From Anolis sagrei (Eukaryota > Chordata > Lepidosauria > Squamata > Anolidae), in the NCBI RefSeq assembly GCF_037176765.1, contig NC_090022.1:179110117-179174116 (forward strand): 64,000 nt of DNA. The letters run 5' to 3'. Below are positions 56,601 through 64,000 of this stretch, one piece after another. Position numbers and translations under genes: made by a program. The notes under the pieces are model-generated. The model did no database searches. It saw only the letters and a program-made list of their open reading frames with translations, and had not been told where the DNA came from. How positions within the stretch are numbered: the stretch's first letter is position 1; every line of letters starts with the position of its first letter.

Positions 56601-57298
56601 ATCTCACAATATTTGCTTTGAACTGGGTTATCTGAGTCCACACTCAGATAATGTGGGATTTCCTGCCTAGATATTCTGGGATATAGAGCTGTGTGGAAAG
56701 GCCCAGCAAGTCACTCAGGACTATCCCTGTCAAATTGAGTCTGTTGGAGGCAGGCATGTAGCCGGGGGGGGGGGGGGGGGGGGGGGGGGGCGCTCGGGGG
56801 GCTTCAGCCCCCCCCCCCCAAATTTTCATGGTGGTTCGCGAAAAGGCCTTATTGGTGCATTATTTAAACTGTTATGTTTATTCATATCATGATCTGATCA
56901 CCATACTCAATATATCCCATATGCATGGGGGTATTGGGGTAATGATACAAAAGGTTTGCTAGGCTAGACCCTCTTTCACTCAGACTCAGCCCCCCCCCCC
57001 CCGAAACTCAGTCCCCCCGAAACCCCCCCTGAAAAAAAATTCAGCCCCCTCCGAAACGAAATCCTGGCTACGGGCCTGGTTGGAGGTATGCAATTACGGA
57101 GTCAAACCCCGAAAGAGCACTGATTAAAAAGTGTTCTGTATCTTACATCTAACCTTTGGTTATCGTTCATCCTTCCCAGCCACACCCTCACCCCGATGTT
57201 TCTCACTTTTCTGCACTATCTGCATTCTTACCTTGAAATATCTCAGATGACAAAGGGAACTGATCGTTAGAGAGGGAACAGTTTGACACACGCACCAT
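43817..57298 (-). CDS. Organic solute transporter alpha-like (SLC51A paralog), seven coding exons
   Basis: A relative of OST-alpha, the seven-pass subunit of the basolateral bile-acid/steroid exporter; the substrate of this paralog is unknown. Exons: 57232-57298, 54592-54743, 51927-52000, 49197-49352, 48083-48194, 46847-47099, 43817-44259, all AG/GT and in frame, 418 residues. Helices are near 28-52, 64-92, 93-112, 160-178, 195-216, 231-252 and 272-293. Family marks: IPRAFFV, DFFGG (113-117), a run of six Cys (137-142), LFFVTLIL and IPCSPPLSPVTRAQ (258-271), matching the human IACSPPYSSKTRSQ region. The C-tail is about 125 residues against roughly 35 in human OST-alpha, and ends ITVV, a possible PDZ ligand. 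The start at 57298 is the first Met of an open stretch; an extra 5' exon is possible. TMEM184 relatives fit less well. Confidence 0.85.
44289..45151 (+). mobile_element. Long Helitron with captured hAT core
   Basis: Starts TCTATATAAATAAAAATG and ends CACAGCAACGTGTGGCAGG...CTAG (45148-45151). The interior has the hAT-derived TTTGGGAGTTATAGTTGCTG and CAAAGAGCATTCTGAACTCC blocks. It begins 30 bases upstream of the last SLC51A-like exon. Confidence 0.88.
45257..45367 (+). mobile_element. CR1 3' end
   Basis: GAGGCTGGATGGCAATCTTT, GGGTTGGACTATTTGGCTCT and the ATGATTCTATGAA tail. Confidence 0.75.
45405..46037 (+). mobile_element. Short-type Helitron with a long purine tract
   Basis: It starts TCTATATAAATAAAAATG and ends GGCCACAGCAACGCATGG...CTAG (46034-46037). 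The interior changes from TACACACA repeats into a GGAAGGAA-type polypurine run. Confidence 0.85.
45676..46004. repeat. Polypurine tract, about 330 bases
   Basis: Almost only G and A on the plus strand (GGAAGGAAGG/GAGAAAGA units) with very few pyrimidines. It could form triplex (H-DNA). Overlapping long frames in it are compositional. Confidence 0.85.
46105..46385 (-). mobile_element. MIR-like SINE with nested hAT MITE half
   Basis: The minus-orientation SINE 3' part is at 46105-46165 (TTATGGCGACCCTAAGGC) and the core at 46270-46380 (GCTCAAGGTCACACAATGGG). Between them, about 46185-46258 is one arm of the CAGTGGTTCTCAACC MITE. Confidence 0.6.
46440..46615 (+). mobile_element. L2-type LINE 3' end
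   Basis: GGCATCGAATTGTGCCGACT, GTAAACCGCCTTGAGTCACC and AAGTAAATAAATAAATAAA. Confidence 0.75.
47670..47915 (+). mobile_element. L2-type LINE fragment
   Basis: The frame reads [20 protein letters not shown] and FAQLKLVRQ, then with an internal loss PLKTAW...QRSAARLLTRTTYREHTT. Diverged and truncated at both ends. It lies in the intron between SLC51A-like exons 5 and 6. Confidence 0.75.
48485..48985 (+). mobile_element. Penelope-like 3' tail with nested L2 tail
   Basis: It matches the tail at 7320-7585: AACACCTCCTAACAAATGAT, TTCCACAGATATATAAACCC and CTCTGAGGATGCCTGCCATA. A minus-orientation L2 tail (about 48630-48800) is nested within it. Confidence 0.75.
49536..50036 (-). mobile_element. BovB (RTE) LINE 3' end
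   Basis: The minus strand reads [50 protein letters not shown] and [17 protein letters not shown], then the 3' end with TTGTTGTTG complement at 49536. It extends upstream to about 50036. Confidence 0.88.
50290..50607 (+). mobile_element. L2-type LINE tail ending in (ATT)n
   Basis: GTAAGCTGCTTTGAGTCCCC, ATCGGGGAGATGGTGGCGGG and TATAAATAAAG run into about 15 ATT triplets (50561-50606). Confidence 0.75.
50710..50895 (+). mobile_element. MIR-like SINE 3' part
   Basis: ATCATGCCAAGGAAACTCTA, TGACAGGATCACCACAGGAT and GAAATGACTTAAATGCACAC match the SINE at 13460. Confidence 0.5.
50896..51926. other. SLC51A-like intron 3, no gene seen
   Basis: Unrecognised intronic sequence. No convincing exon or repeat except short A/T-rich stretches. 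Confidence 0.3.
52075..52608. mobile_element. hAT-type MITE with TAGGCCTGGGC termini
   Basis: Ends TAGGCCTGGGC and GCCCAGCCCTA are inverted. Perfect 8-base target duplications CTATATAC at 52067-52074 and 52609-52616. The interior is rich in CGAAAC/AACGAA words. No transposase. Confidence 0.88.
53200..53990. repeat. Unassigned block with CTCAAT/CTCAATT repeats
   Basis: Between about 53460 and 53640 the words CTCAATT, ACTCAATTGC and TATCTATC recur irregularly. The flanks (GGCACAGCTTGATAAACTTA; GGTGCTGCTGGGTCTATAGC) look like part of one interspersed element, but I cannot name its family. SLC51A-like intron 2. Confidence 0.35.
53991..54591. other. SLC51A-like intron 2, 3' part
   Basis: No gene or named repeat seen between the CTCAAT block and exon 2. 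Confidence 0.25.
55098..56071 (+). mobile_element. Long Helitron with captured hAT core and nested SINE
   Basis: Starts TCTATATAAATAAAAATG after A and ends GCCACAGCAACACGTGGC...CTAG (56068-56071) before T. It holds the hAT-derived core blocks and a SINE at 55477-55741. Confidence 0.88.
55477..55741 (-). mobile_element. tRNA-derived SINE, second family, nested in Helitron
   Basis: Minus strand: GGAGCCCCCAGTGGCGCAGT head, GGTCGCAGGTTCGAATCCGG B-box, an AGCTCCAGCTCCTCATACGG body and an A-rich end. ATATTCTA and ATATTCCA at the two edges look like the target duplication. The body differs from the Sauria SINEs. Confidence 0.85.
56072..56574. other. SLC51A-like intron 1, no gene seen
   Basis: An old LINE-like or unrecognised sequence. 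No exon or clear repeat boundary. Confidence 0.25.
56575..56705. mobile_element. Palindromic MITE (TATAATC family)
   Basis: CACAGCCCTATATCCCAGAA and TTCTGGGATATAGAGCTGTG form near-perfect foldback arms. Confidence 0.75.
56751..57078. mobile_element. hAT-type MITE containing a 30-base poly-G run
   Basis: Termini CAGGCATGTAGCC and GGCTACGGGCCTG. Perfect 8-base target duplications GTTGGAGG at 56743-56750 and 57079-57086. Inside are an approximately 30-G run (56764-56793), C runs (56809-56819 and about 56990-57002) and CCCCCCGAAAC blocks. Confidence 0.85.
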
Positions 57299-57491
57299 TT
57301 TCTTCTCATCAGGGCAGGTGTCTCCAGGTGCCCAACCACCAATAATTTCCTCTTTTTTCAGTATTAGTCACTGAATTAATCATTGACATAAACCAGGAAT
57401 AGGTGTCTTGACAACAAGGCCCAAGTCCACTTCTCTCCACCTGCTGGGGATTCCTGAACAAGGTGGCTATGTACATCCATATTTGCGTAGA

Positions 57492-57637
57492 ACAGTGGTT
57501 CCCAACTTTAGTCTTCCAGTTGTCTTGAACTTCAGCTCCCACAATTCGTGATAGTTGGCCAATCTGGCTAAGGCTTCTGGAAGTTGAAGTCCCAGACACT
57601 TTAAAAACCAAATGTTGGAAACCACTGTCTGATAGGG
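57492..57637. mobile_element. hAT-type foldback MITE, diverged
   Basis: CAGTGGTTCCCAACTTTAGT and GTTGGAAACCACTG termini. No clear target duplication. Confidence 0.6.
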
Positions 57638-57749
57638 CGAGGAATTTCAATGTTTTAGTACTATGCATTGATAGGAAGGATGGAGATTCTGGAGGTGTCG
57701 AGATAGAGCATCAACTTCCATCAAGTCCTGTTGATGAGGGTCAATGGGA

Positions 57750-58620
57750 GCCCCCTGCTTCCAAGTTGATCTGCAGCAGGGAGTTCCGCAGTTCCTGGAT
57801 GTCCAATTCGGACAGCATTGCCGGGAATGTGGCCACAGCAGCAGCTTCAAAAAGAGACTCTTTTTGTGTCTTGCTTTCCTCCCCTTGCCCTAAAATTGTA
57901 ACAAATCCCCCAGTAAAATATCTTTTAATCGTAACCTTTTCCTCTCCATAGTGCTAAGACTAACTGCTATCTCGCTTTTCACATTCTCGGCTCCTACGCT
58001 CCAGGAATAACCCCTTTACCCCTGAAACTTCATGTGGAGACCAGCTGATAGCGTTCCCTGGTTCCATTCTGCAATGATGTTTCTGCCGCCATCCCGCTGA
58101 CCTTGGCTGGCATTGGATTTATAGTTTATCTTCCTTCAATGAATGGATCCCAATCCTAGGCACTCCCTGTGACCCTCAGCATACCTCCCCATGAACTCTT
58201 GTGGACATCTCCCCCTTTTGCATCAACTCCTTAGACTTTTATCAAACTTTTGCCCACTTTGGAAAATGTCAGAGGTAGACCTCACTACCTCTGAGGATGC
58301 TTGCCATAGATGCAGGCGAAGCGTCAGGAGAAATGCCTCTAGAACATGGCTCTATAGCCCGAAAAAACCCACAAGAACCACTTTGGAAAACTTTAAAAAC
58401 TTTTTGGAAACTTTTTCCCTTCAAACCCCATGGACTCTCGCTATGATTTATGAACTTTCAATGGACTCTGGTGGGTGGGATGGGCTGATATGATTTCTTC
58501 CCCCCATTATATGAATGTATCCCCTATGGTCCCCCTGTATGTCTTCTTTTCCCCTCATATCCCTATATGTAATATAAAATACAAAATGCCACCTCTTCGT
58601 GAACCCAGCATCTCAGGGCT
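57750..58620 (+). repeat. Unassigned interspersed repeat X, copy 1
   Basis: Words shared in inverted orientation with 60150-60760: GGAGTTCCGCAGTTCCTGGA, a TAACAAATCCC block and AACTGCTATCTCGCTTTTC...CTACGC. A fossil repeat of unknown family, possibly related to a long terminal repeat; this is not established. A Penelope tail piece is inserted at 58267-58377. Confidence 0.45.
58267..58377 (+). mobile_element. Short Penelope-tail insertion with 13-base target duplication
   Basis: 111 bases of the Penelope 3' tail (CTCTGAGGATGCTTGCCATA, GGCGAAGCGTCAGGAG) lie between CCACTTTGGAAAA at 58254-58266 and 58378-58390. Confidence 0.8.
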
Positions 58621-60149
58621 ACAGGAAAAACCTCACATTTTCTGAACCCAACTAATCTTGCATGGACAATAGGACAATGGGCATAATCCTTCAGACCTCA
58701 GAGTAACCCAAGTTAGCCCATCTGAAGGATATGCCCCATTGCAGGTTTAATCGCTCCTCACAAAGGGTGACATCCTGCCTGCAGAGGATTTAGTTGTCAC
58801 TACAGCCTCTTTCTTTGTTTCCGTTCCTCCAGCTGATACCACAGTCAGATACCATCACTAAATCTATATCCCAGACCTAAGGATTACAAAGGGTCTGATT
58901 TTCAAGTCAGACGAAGATGTATATTTCAAGCACTCAAGATAATAAAGAAGCCAGCTTGAGGACTTAAAAAGTTATCACCGACACCTAATCCATTAATCTT
59001 TTCCTCCCAGTTCATTGTTTCCCACCCAGGAAAACAATTTGGTGGCATTTTCTTCAACTTTGGTGAGATTTATTTGGGAAAACCAGAGAAAAAAATCTTT
59101 GGGTGCTTCTTTCTTGCCAGGGTCAAAACAGATCCTCTTTGGTGGATCTGATTGATCTCTGTCTTCAAGGCAAAGACCCCTAAATTATTGTGCGATATCA
59201 CTGTCAGAATGCCCAATGTTCAGATATCTGCATGGCCATGGGTCTTTCCACACATTTGTTCTAACAGCAAAACACATTGCAAAGTCAAAGTTCCCCATGA
59301 AGATGAACTAATGGATTTGAGGTACTATTCAGATCAGCAATGAGAGTATTCAGTACACAACCTAATAGGACCTGTACAATGATTTGGCAGTACAATAGAC
59401 TATGAAGAGGGAATTGCTTCCCATAACTCTGAAAAATTAGAAGAATCGAACTGTACTTAGAGGAAGAGCTGCGTTTCCATTTTTCACAATTGAAAGACCA
59501 GGATCTGAACAGAATGAGAGCCCTGAGCTTGTTCATTCTCATACAATTTTACCAAATCACAACTGCAAAGTGAATGTGCTGAAAAATCCCACCAAATTTG
59601 ATAGAGTCCTTGCTACGTAACATAACCCTATCCACAACTCTTTGTTTTTATTTAAAGTGGATTTCTTTGGGCCTCCATGTACTAAGTATATCCTGTATGT
59701 ATAGGTGCTTTCAAGCTAGGTGTTGGCTAATAGTGAACCCCATGAATTTCATAGTGGTTTTCTTTAGATAAATAATACTGAGAGGTTTGGCCAGTTCCTC
59801 CATCTGAAATATAGCCTACAGCAACTGGTATTGATTTTTATTAGAAAACTAGAAGTCCCATGCTCCTGGGGAAAGTTTGTGGAAGCGGAGGTGGCTTGCA
59901 GTCCAAGTCAAGCAGCAGAAAGTCATTTCTCCTTGGTTCATGCTAGTAGCTATGCGTGGTGTTGATTGGTAGCAAATCCATGGCGTGGTCCTTGGGGAAC
60001 TACAACTCCTTCCCAAGGACTGGGCCCCCTGCCTGGCCCCCTCCCAGAGGTCTCCTGGGGGCATCCGCAGCAAGTCCCCGGTTGCGGGGCTAGGCAGGAA
60101 CGGACGGCAACAAAGAGAAATGGACTGCTTGTGCAGAGCCGGCGGAGTT
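58621..60149. other. Intergenic, no gene seen
   Basis: A diverged MIR-like SINE 3' part may lie at 59695-59830 (GTGCTTTCAAGCTAGGTGTT). The stretch 59880-60140 is GC-richer and may belong to repeat X. No gene recognised. Confidence 0.3.
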
Positions 60150-60760
60150 TGACAATCAGCTGATTTCTGTCAAATAATATTTCTTAAAACAAAATAATTA
60201 TTTCCCGGGCGTAGGGATCCAAAATGAGAATAGCGAGATAGCAGTTTAGTTAAGAATCGAGTACAGAAAAATATGAAATTGAAACGGGGTCAATCCGCCA
60301 TTTTGAGATTTTAGCGGATACGGGGGTCCGATAGGAAGGTTTCCGTATCCGCGGTTCCAATTGACGCAGATTCGGCTTCCCTAGGATGCCCAGAAGGCAT
60401 CCCAGGCAGGCCCGTGGTTGCCCGGAGCCCGGAAAGAAGTTCATTTCATGCTTAGGTTAGCTTTAGGCAGGGAAGGACACAAAGTATCAAGCGGAAAAGT
60501 TAAAAGTTGCAAAAGTTAAGTACCTTTATTAGGGATTGGTTACAAAGAAAGGAGAGGAGGAAAGTAATGGAAGGCTGAGTGCAGTCCTAGTTTTGAGCTG
60601 GCTGCTGGGGCACATTTCATCCGTTGGTCCCAAACTTGGCTCCCAGGAACTGCGGAACTCTCCGCTGCAGTTCACACCAATTTGAAGGCGGGGGCCTCCA
60701 CCGCTCTCGGGGTCAGTATTCATTAGCAGCCTCCCCCTCCCTGGTCCTTCCTGAATCAAA
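60150..60760 (-). repeat. Unassigned interspersed repeat X, copy 2
   Basis: An inverted relative of 57750-58110. It contains CpG-rich CCGTATCCGC words and, on the minus strand, CTAATAAAGGTACTTAAC. Family unknown; treated as a fossil element. Confidence 0.45.
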
Positions 60761-61022
60761 TGGAAGCTGGTGCCTTTGTTTCTGCATCAGGCTTATTTCT
60801 TTGTTACACTTAGAATTTCATTCCAGATGCCCAACACTTTCAAGCAATTATAACATTTTGTAGAGTTTTGAGATGTGTGTGTAGAAAGTATTTGTTTTAT
60901 TTTTACAATCTGGAAACTGATGTTAGGTCTTTCTGAAAAAATGAAGTATATGAATATGGGAAATTCCTTGGCAGATTGGATCTGTAGCCAGAATTAGCAT
61001 AGTAAAAGTTGTCACTCTAGAC

Positions 61023-61364
61023 CAGGGGTTTTCAAACTTTGTAAAAAGAGGGCCAGGTCACAGTCCCTCAAACTGTTGGAGGGCCGGATTATAATTTGAA
61101 AAAAATATGAATTAATTCCTATGCACAATGCAGATATTTTATTTGTAGTGGAAAAAACTTAAAATAATACAATAATTAAAACTGAACACATATATAGTTA
61201 TTAGGATTTCAATGGGAAGTGCGGGCTTGCTTTTGGCTGATGGGATAGCGTTGTTGTTGTGTGCTTTCAAGTCATTTCAGACTAAGGTTGACCCTGAGTG
61301 AGGGCTGGGGAAATGAACTTGGAGGGCCGTATCCGGCCCGCGGGCCTTAGTTTGAGGACCCCTG
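61023..61364 (+). mobile_element. hAT-type MITE, CAGGGGTCCTCAA family
   Basis: Perfect 8-base target duplications CTCTAGAC at 61015-61022 and 61365-61372. Same family as 4387, 24111 and 35771. Confidence 0.9.
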
Positions 61365-61439
61365 CTCTAGACTGTGATTCTAGAGTAGCTACTTAGTTAC
61401 CTAGATCAGTAGTGTTTATATACTTAGTGGCAGCAGTTG

Positions 61440-61786
61440 CTCTAAGCTAGCGGTGACTCCCAGAAGGGTCATTTGGCACTTCTCGAGGGGTCGCAGCCCT
61501 GCCTCCTCAGGCCCCGCCTCCTTGTACAGGCCCCATGTGTCATCCTCAGGGTGCTAAAAAGGCCCCGAGAGGCCTAGGACTTCTCCTGGCATTGGCAAGC
61601 ATGTGGGGGAAGAAGGCTGGTGGAGAGAGCGCAAGCCCAGGAGCCGATGCAGGAAGTGTACTCTTCCCCCACGCTTGCCAATTCTGGGAGAGTGATTTGC
61701 TCCGGTGTTGGCAACCAGTTTAAGGAGCACGCGCCCAGGGCCAATGCAGGAAGCGTGTACCTTCCACCAACCTTCTTGCCCCATCC
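61440..61786. repeat. GC-rich repeat, left part
   Basis: Words such as GGCATTGGCAAGC, CCACGCTTGCCAATTCTGGG and GCCAATGCAGGAAGCGTG recur. The sequence seems to resume after the L2 fragment at 62527 (CGCTTGCCAAAGCCGG). Family unknown. Confidence 0.35.
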
Positions 61787-62526
61787 CGTATAGACTACTG
61801 CAACGCTCTCTACGTGGGGTTGCCTCTGAAGACTGCTCGGAAGCTACAAATGGTCCAACGATCGGCAGCCAGGTTGTTAACAGGAGCGGCACTCAGGGAG
61901 CATACAACTCCTCTGTTGCGCCAGCTCCACTGGCTGCCAATCTGCTACCGGGCACAATTCAAAGTGCTGGCTTTAGCCTTTAAAGCCCTAAACGGTTCTG
62001 GCCCGACCTATCTGTCCGAACGCATCGCCCCCTATGAACCAGTTAGGACATTAAGATCGTCCGGGGAGGCCCTGCTCTCGATCCTGCCAGCCTCACAAGC
62101 ACGGCTGGTGGGGACGAGAGACAGGGCCTTCTCAGTGGTGGCCCCTCGGCTGTGGTACGCCCTTCCCGCAGACATTAGATCGGCCCCCTCCCTACTGGCA
62201 TTCAGGAGGAGAGTGAAGACCTGGCTCTTTGAACAGGCGTTTAATTAAGCAGTGCAATTAATTGATTGATTATTGGAACATGGAATAATGGACAATGAGA
62301 TCAGATTATGACTTTACTGAGGAGACGTGATGGATTAGTTATATTGATGTATTGATGTTATATTGATGTATTGTTGTATGGTTATATTGATGTAGTTGCC
62401 ATGGCTACCGTTTTTAAATGCTAATGTTGTGCACTTTGTATACTGATTTGTTGTAAACCGCTCTGAGTCGCCTAAGGGCTGAGAAGAGCGGTATACAAAT
62501 GAAGTAAATAAATAAATAAATAAATA
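61787..62526 (+). mobile_element. L2-type LINE 3' fragment
   Basis: [54 protein letters not shown], and to [11 protein letters not shown], then GTAAACCGCTCTGAGTCGCC and AAATAAATAAATAAAT. The C-terminal frame (61814-62248) is open. 5'-truncated. Confidence 0.88.
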
Positions 62527-62984
62527 CGCTTGCCAAAGCCGGTGTACGTCCCTCTCCTGAGGCTGGCACCAAGGTGCTCCCTGCTTCAAGGGGCAGCCTG
62601 GGGGCTCTGAGGCCATGGGTGCACTGGGTGACAGTGTGCTGTTCTCCCTATACGGCTGCCCTGTTGGCAGCTGCATCGCATGCCTTTCCTGGAGGCTGTG
62701 CCGGCACCCCTCTTGGGGCCGGCAAGGAGTCCTCTCCCAGCAGTTGTGCCTCCAGGCAGTGGGAGAGAGCCCAGTAGACTTGTACATTTCACAGCTGAAG
62801 TGATTGAAGGTACTGCAAATCCTATCATCTGTTGTACATCCTCCCTCAAATACATCCAGTATTTTCTGTTGATCATGGGAGTCCTCTTTTCCAAGTTTAA
62901 AAAAGGGCTGAAAACCCCGGCTTATACATAAGAATATACGGTGCGTAATGTCAAACTGTATTATTTACAAAATGTAGATGTACC
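62527..62984. other. GC-rich repeat remainder and MITE end
   Basis: 62527-62780 continues the GC-rich block. At 62895-62942 GGCTGAAAACCCCGGCTTAT and GAATATACGGTGC are one terminus of the CTCGAGTATAAGCC-type MITE. Confidence 0.4.
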
Positions 62985-63090
62985 TTCAGCAGTTTGAGGA
63001 ATGGCTTGGGGAGCTGAGTATGTTTAACCTGAGAAGAGAAGATTGGGATATGATGGCTGTCTTTCATCCCTGATGACAGATCCCTTTCTA
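62985..63090 (+). mobile_element. CR1 fragment
   Basis: The frame FEEWLGELSMFNLRREDWDM is a CR1 C-terminal signature. Truncated. Confidence 0.6.
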
Positions 63091-63224
63091 GGATGGCATT
63101 AAAGGTTCAGCCCTTGGAATTCTGTCCTTGCTTCAACTTAACCCCTTCCTGGGTTAACTATTTGGGCATTGGATGGATTATATATAGACTGGTGGCTCTG
63201 GAGTTGTGTTAAGTTCACTATATT

Positions 63225-63340
63225 TAGCATGATAACCCTAAGGCACCCTCTGAATAAATCTTGCAAAGAAAACACCATGATTGAGCTGCCTTGGCATTGG
63301 CACAAGTCAGAAATGGCTTGAAAGCAGACAACAACAAAAG
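63225..63340 (+). mobile_element. MIR-like SINE 3' part
   Basis: ACCCTCTGAATAAATCTTGC, AAAGAAAACACCATGATTGA and AGAAATGGCTTGAAAGCAGA then ACAACAACA. Confidence 0.55.
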
Positions 63341-63624
63341 AGGGAGAAGCCACATTCAGAGATACAGTCTTCACCTTTTGCAGACTCACTTACCTTGCTG
63401 CCTTTCTGCAGAATGAACAGATTATTTGAGATCCTATAGTTCTTCCCGCACTATATGATGCAATGGGACAGGCGATATCTTTCCTTACAATGTTCCATGG
63501 ATTGGCACTAAATTGATGTCCCTTGGGTGCAGGTGTTCCTTTCTTGATGTGCCAGGGAACCGGCAGGCAATGGCTGAGGAAGCGGCACTGGCCTTAGGAC
63601 CATCCTCTTGAGGAAGATTGTTCT

Positions 63625-64000
63625 GTTTTTTTTTTTGGTTTTTTTTCATATAAATTTATTTATTTGAATTTTCCGACACAAGTATAGTACCATCACATCC
63701 ACTCATTGTTAAAAATTGAGTTACTAAATTACATTCTGGAAACATATCACATACCATATAACACATATCACATTATAATTACCTAGTGCTCTTATCTGTC
63801 TCCCCTTCACCTTACCCTTGTGTCTTACGATTTTACACCCCTCCTCCCCCCTCCCCCGCCCTTCAGGGAACAGTAAATACCTTAATTCAGAACTTAATTT
63901 AATTGAACAATTGTATAAAGAGAATGGTTTAGCACCTTATATCTTTCATTTCCTTCCACTTTTTCTATCAGTCTTTCCCATTTCTGCATCCAAGTTTTCT
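63625..64000 (-). mobile_element. L1 LINE 3' end, runs off the window
   Basis: A complement poly(A) (TTTTTTTTTTTGGTTTTTTT) at 63628-63647 is followed by minus-strand 3' UTR and CCACTTTTTCTATCAGTCTT...CATTTCTGCATCCAAG, like the L1 at 41600. No target duplication visible, as the 5' end is outside. Confidence 0.6.

Noticed and set aside
57700-57850. Possible upstream exon of the SLC51A-like gene
   Set aside because: The same words occur at 60600-60700, so it is part of repeat X.

Overview
The window looks like nuclear DNA of a squamate reptile, probably a lizard. It has spliced vertebrate genes with GT-AG introns embedded in a dense and very mixed repeat load: L2/CR1-type LINEs, BovB, L1, a Penelope-like element, Sauria-type tRNA SINEs, many hAT-type MITEs and a family of short Helitrons. 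No bacterial, CRISPR or functional RNA-gene content was seen.

Four host genes are supported by protein signatures and in-frame exon joins. (1) WDR45 (WIPI4, autophagy), minus strand, 5' part only: coding exons at 2734-2782, 883-957, 676-780 and 410-515, running off the left edge. A CpG-rich block at about 5690-5935 with a perfect CLEAR palindrome, a CRE, ETS and YY1-like sites is a plausible WDR45 promoter and untranslated first exon. (2) GPKOW (G-patch/KOW spliceosome protein), minus strand, complete: 11 coding exons from 26870 down to 10229, 483 residues. (3) FTSJ1 (tRNA 2'-O-methyltransferase), plus strand, complete: 10 coding exons from 29126 to 40325, 331 residues. GPKOW and FTSJ1 are head to head across a CpG-rich bidirectional promoter at about 26871-27140. 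(4) A paralog of the organic solute transporter alpha subunit (SLC51A-like), minus strand: 7 coding exons from 57298 down to 43817, 418 residues, tail to tail with FTSJ1.

Layout: 1-2.8 kb WDR45; 2.8-10 kb repeats, the WDR45 promoter candidate and the GPKOW 3' end; 10.2-26.9 kb GPKOW, whose fourth intron carries an L2-type LINE with a 1070-codon open frame; 27-40.5 kb FTSJ1; 40.5-43.8 kb L1 and Helitron debris; 43.8-57.3 kb the SLC51A-like gene; 57.3-64 kb intergenic repeats, with an L1 3' end running off the right edge.

The genes are not an operon. They are independent vertebrate genes for autophagy, splicing, tRNA modification and solute transport. WDR45 next to GPKOW on the same strand matches the human Xp11.23 order. 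FTSJ1 directly beside GPKOW and the transporter paralog beside FTSJ1 do not match the human order as I know it. The most notable repeat observations are a hAT 3' segment captured inside a Helitron family, hammerhead-like cores in the Penelope tails, and a MITE sitting only about 22 bases from a GPKOW splice acceptor.
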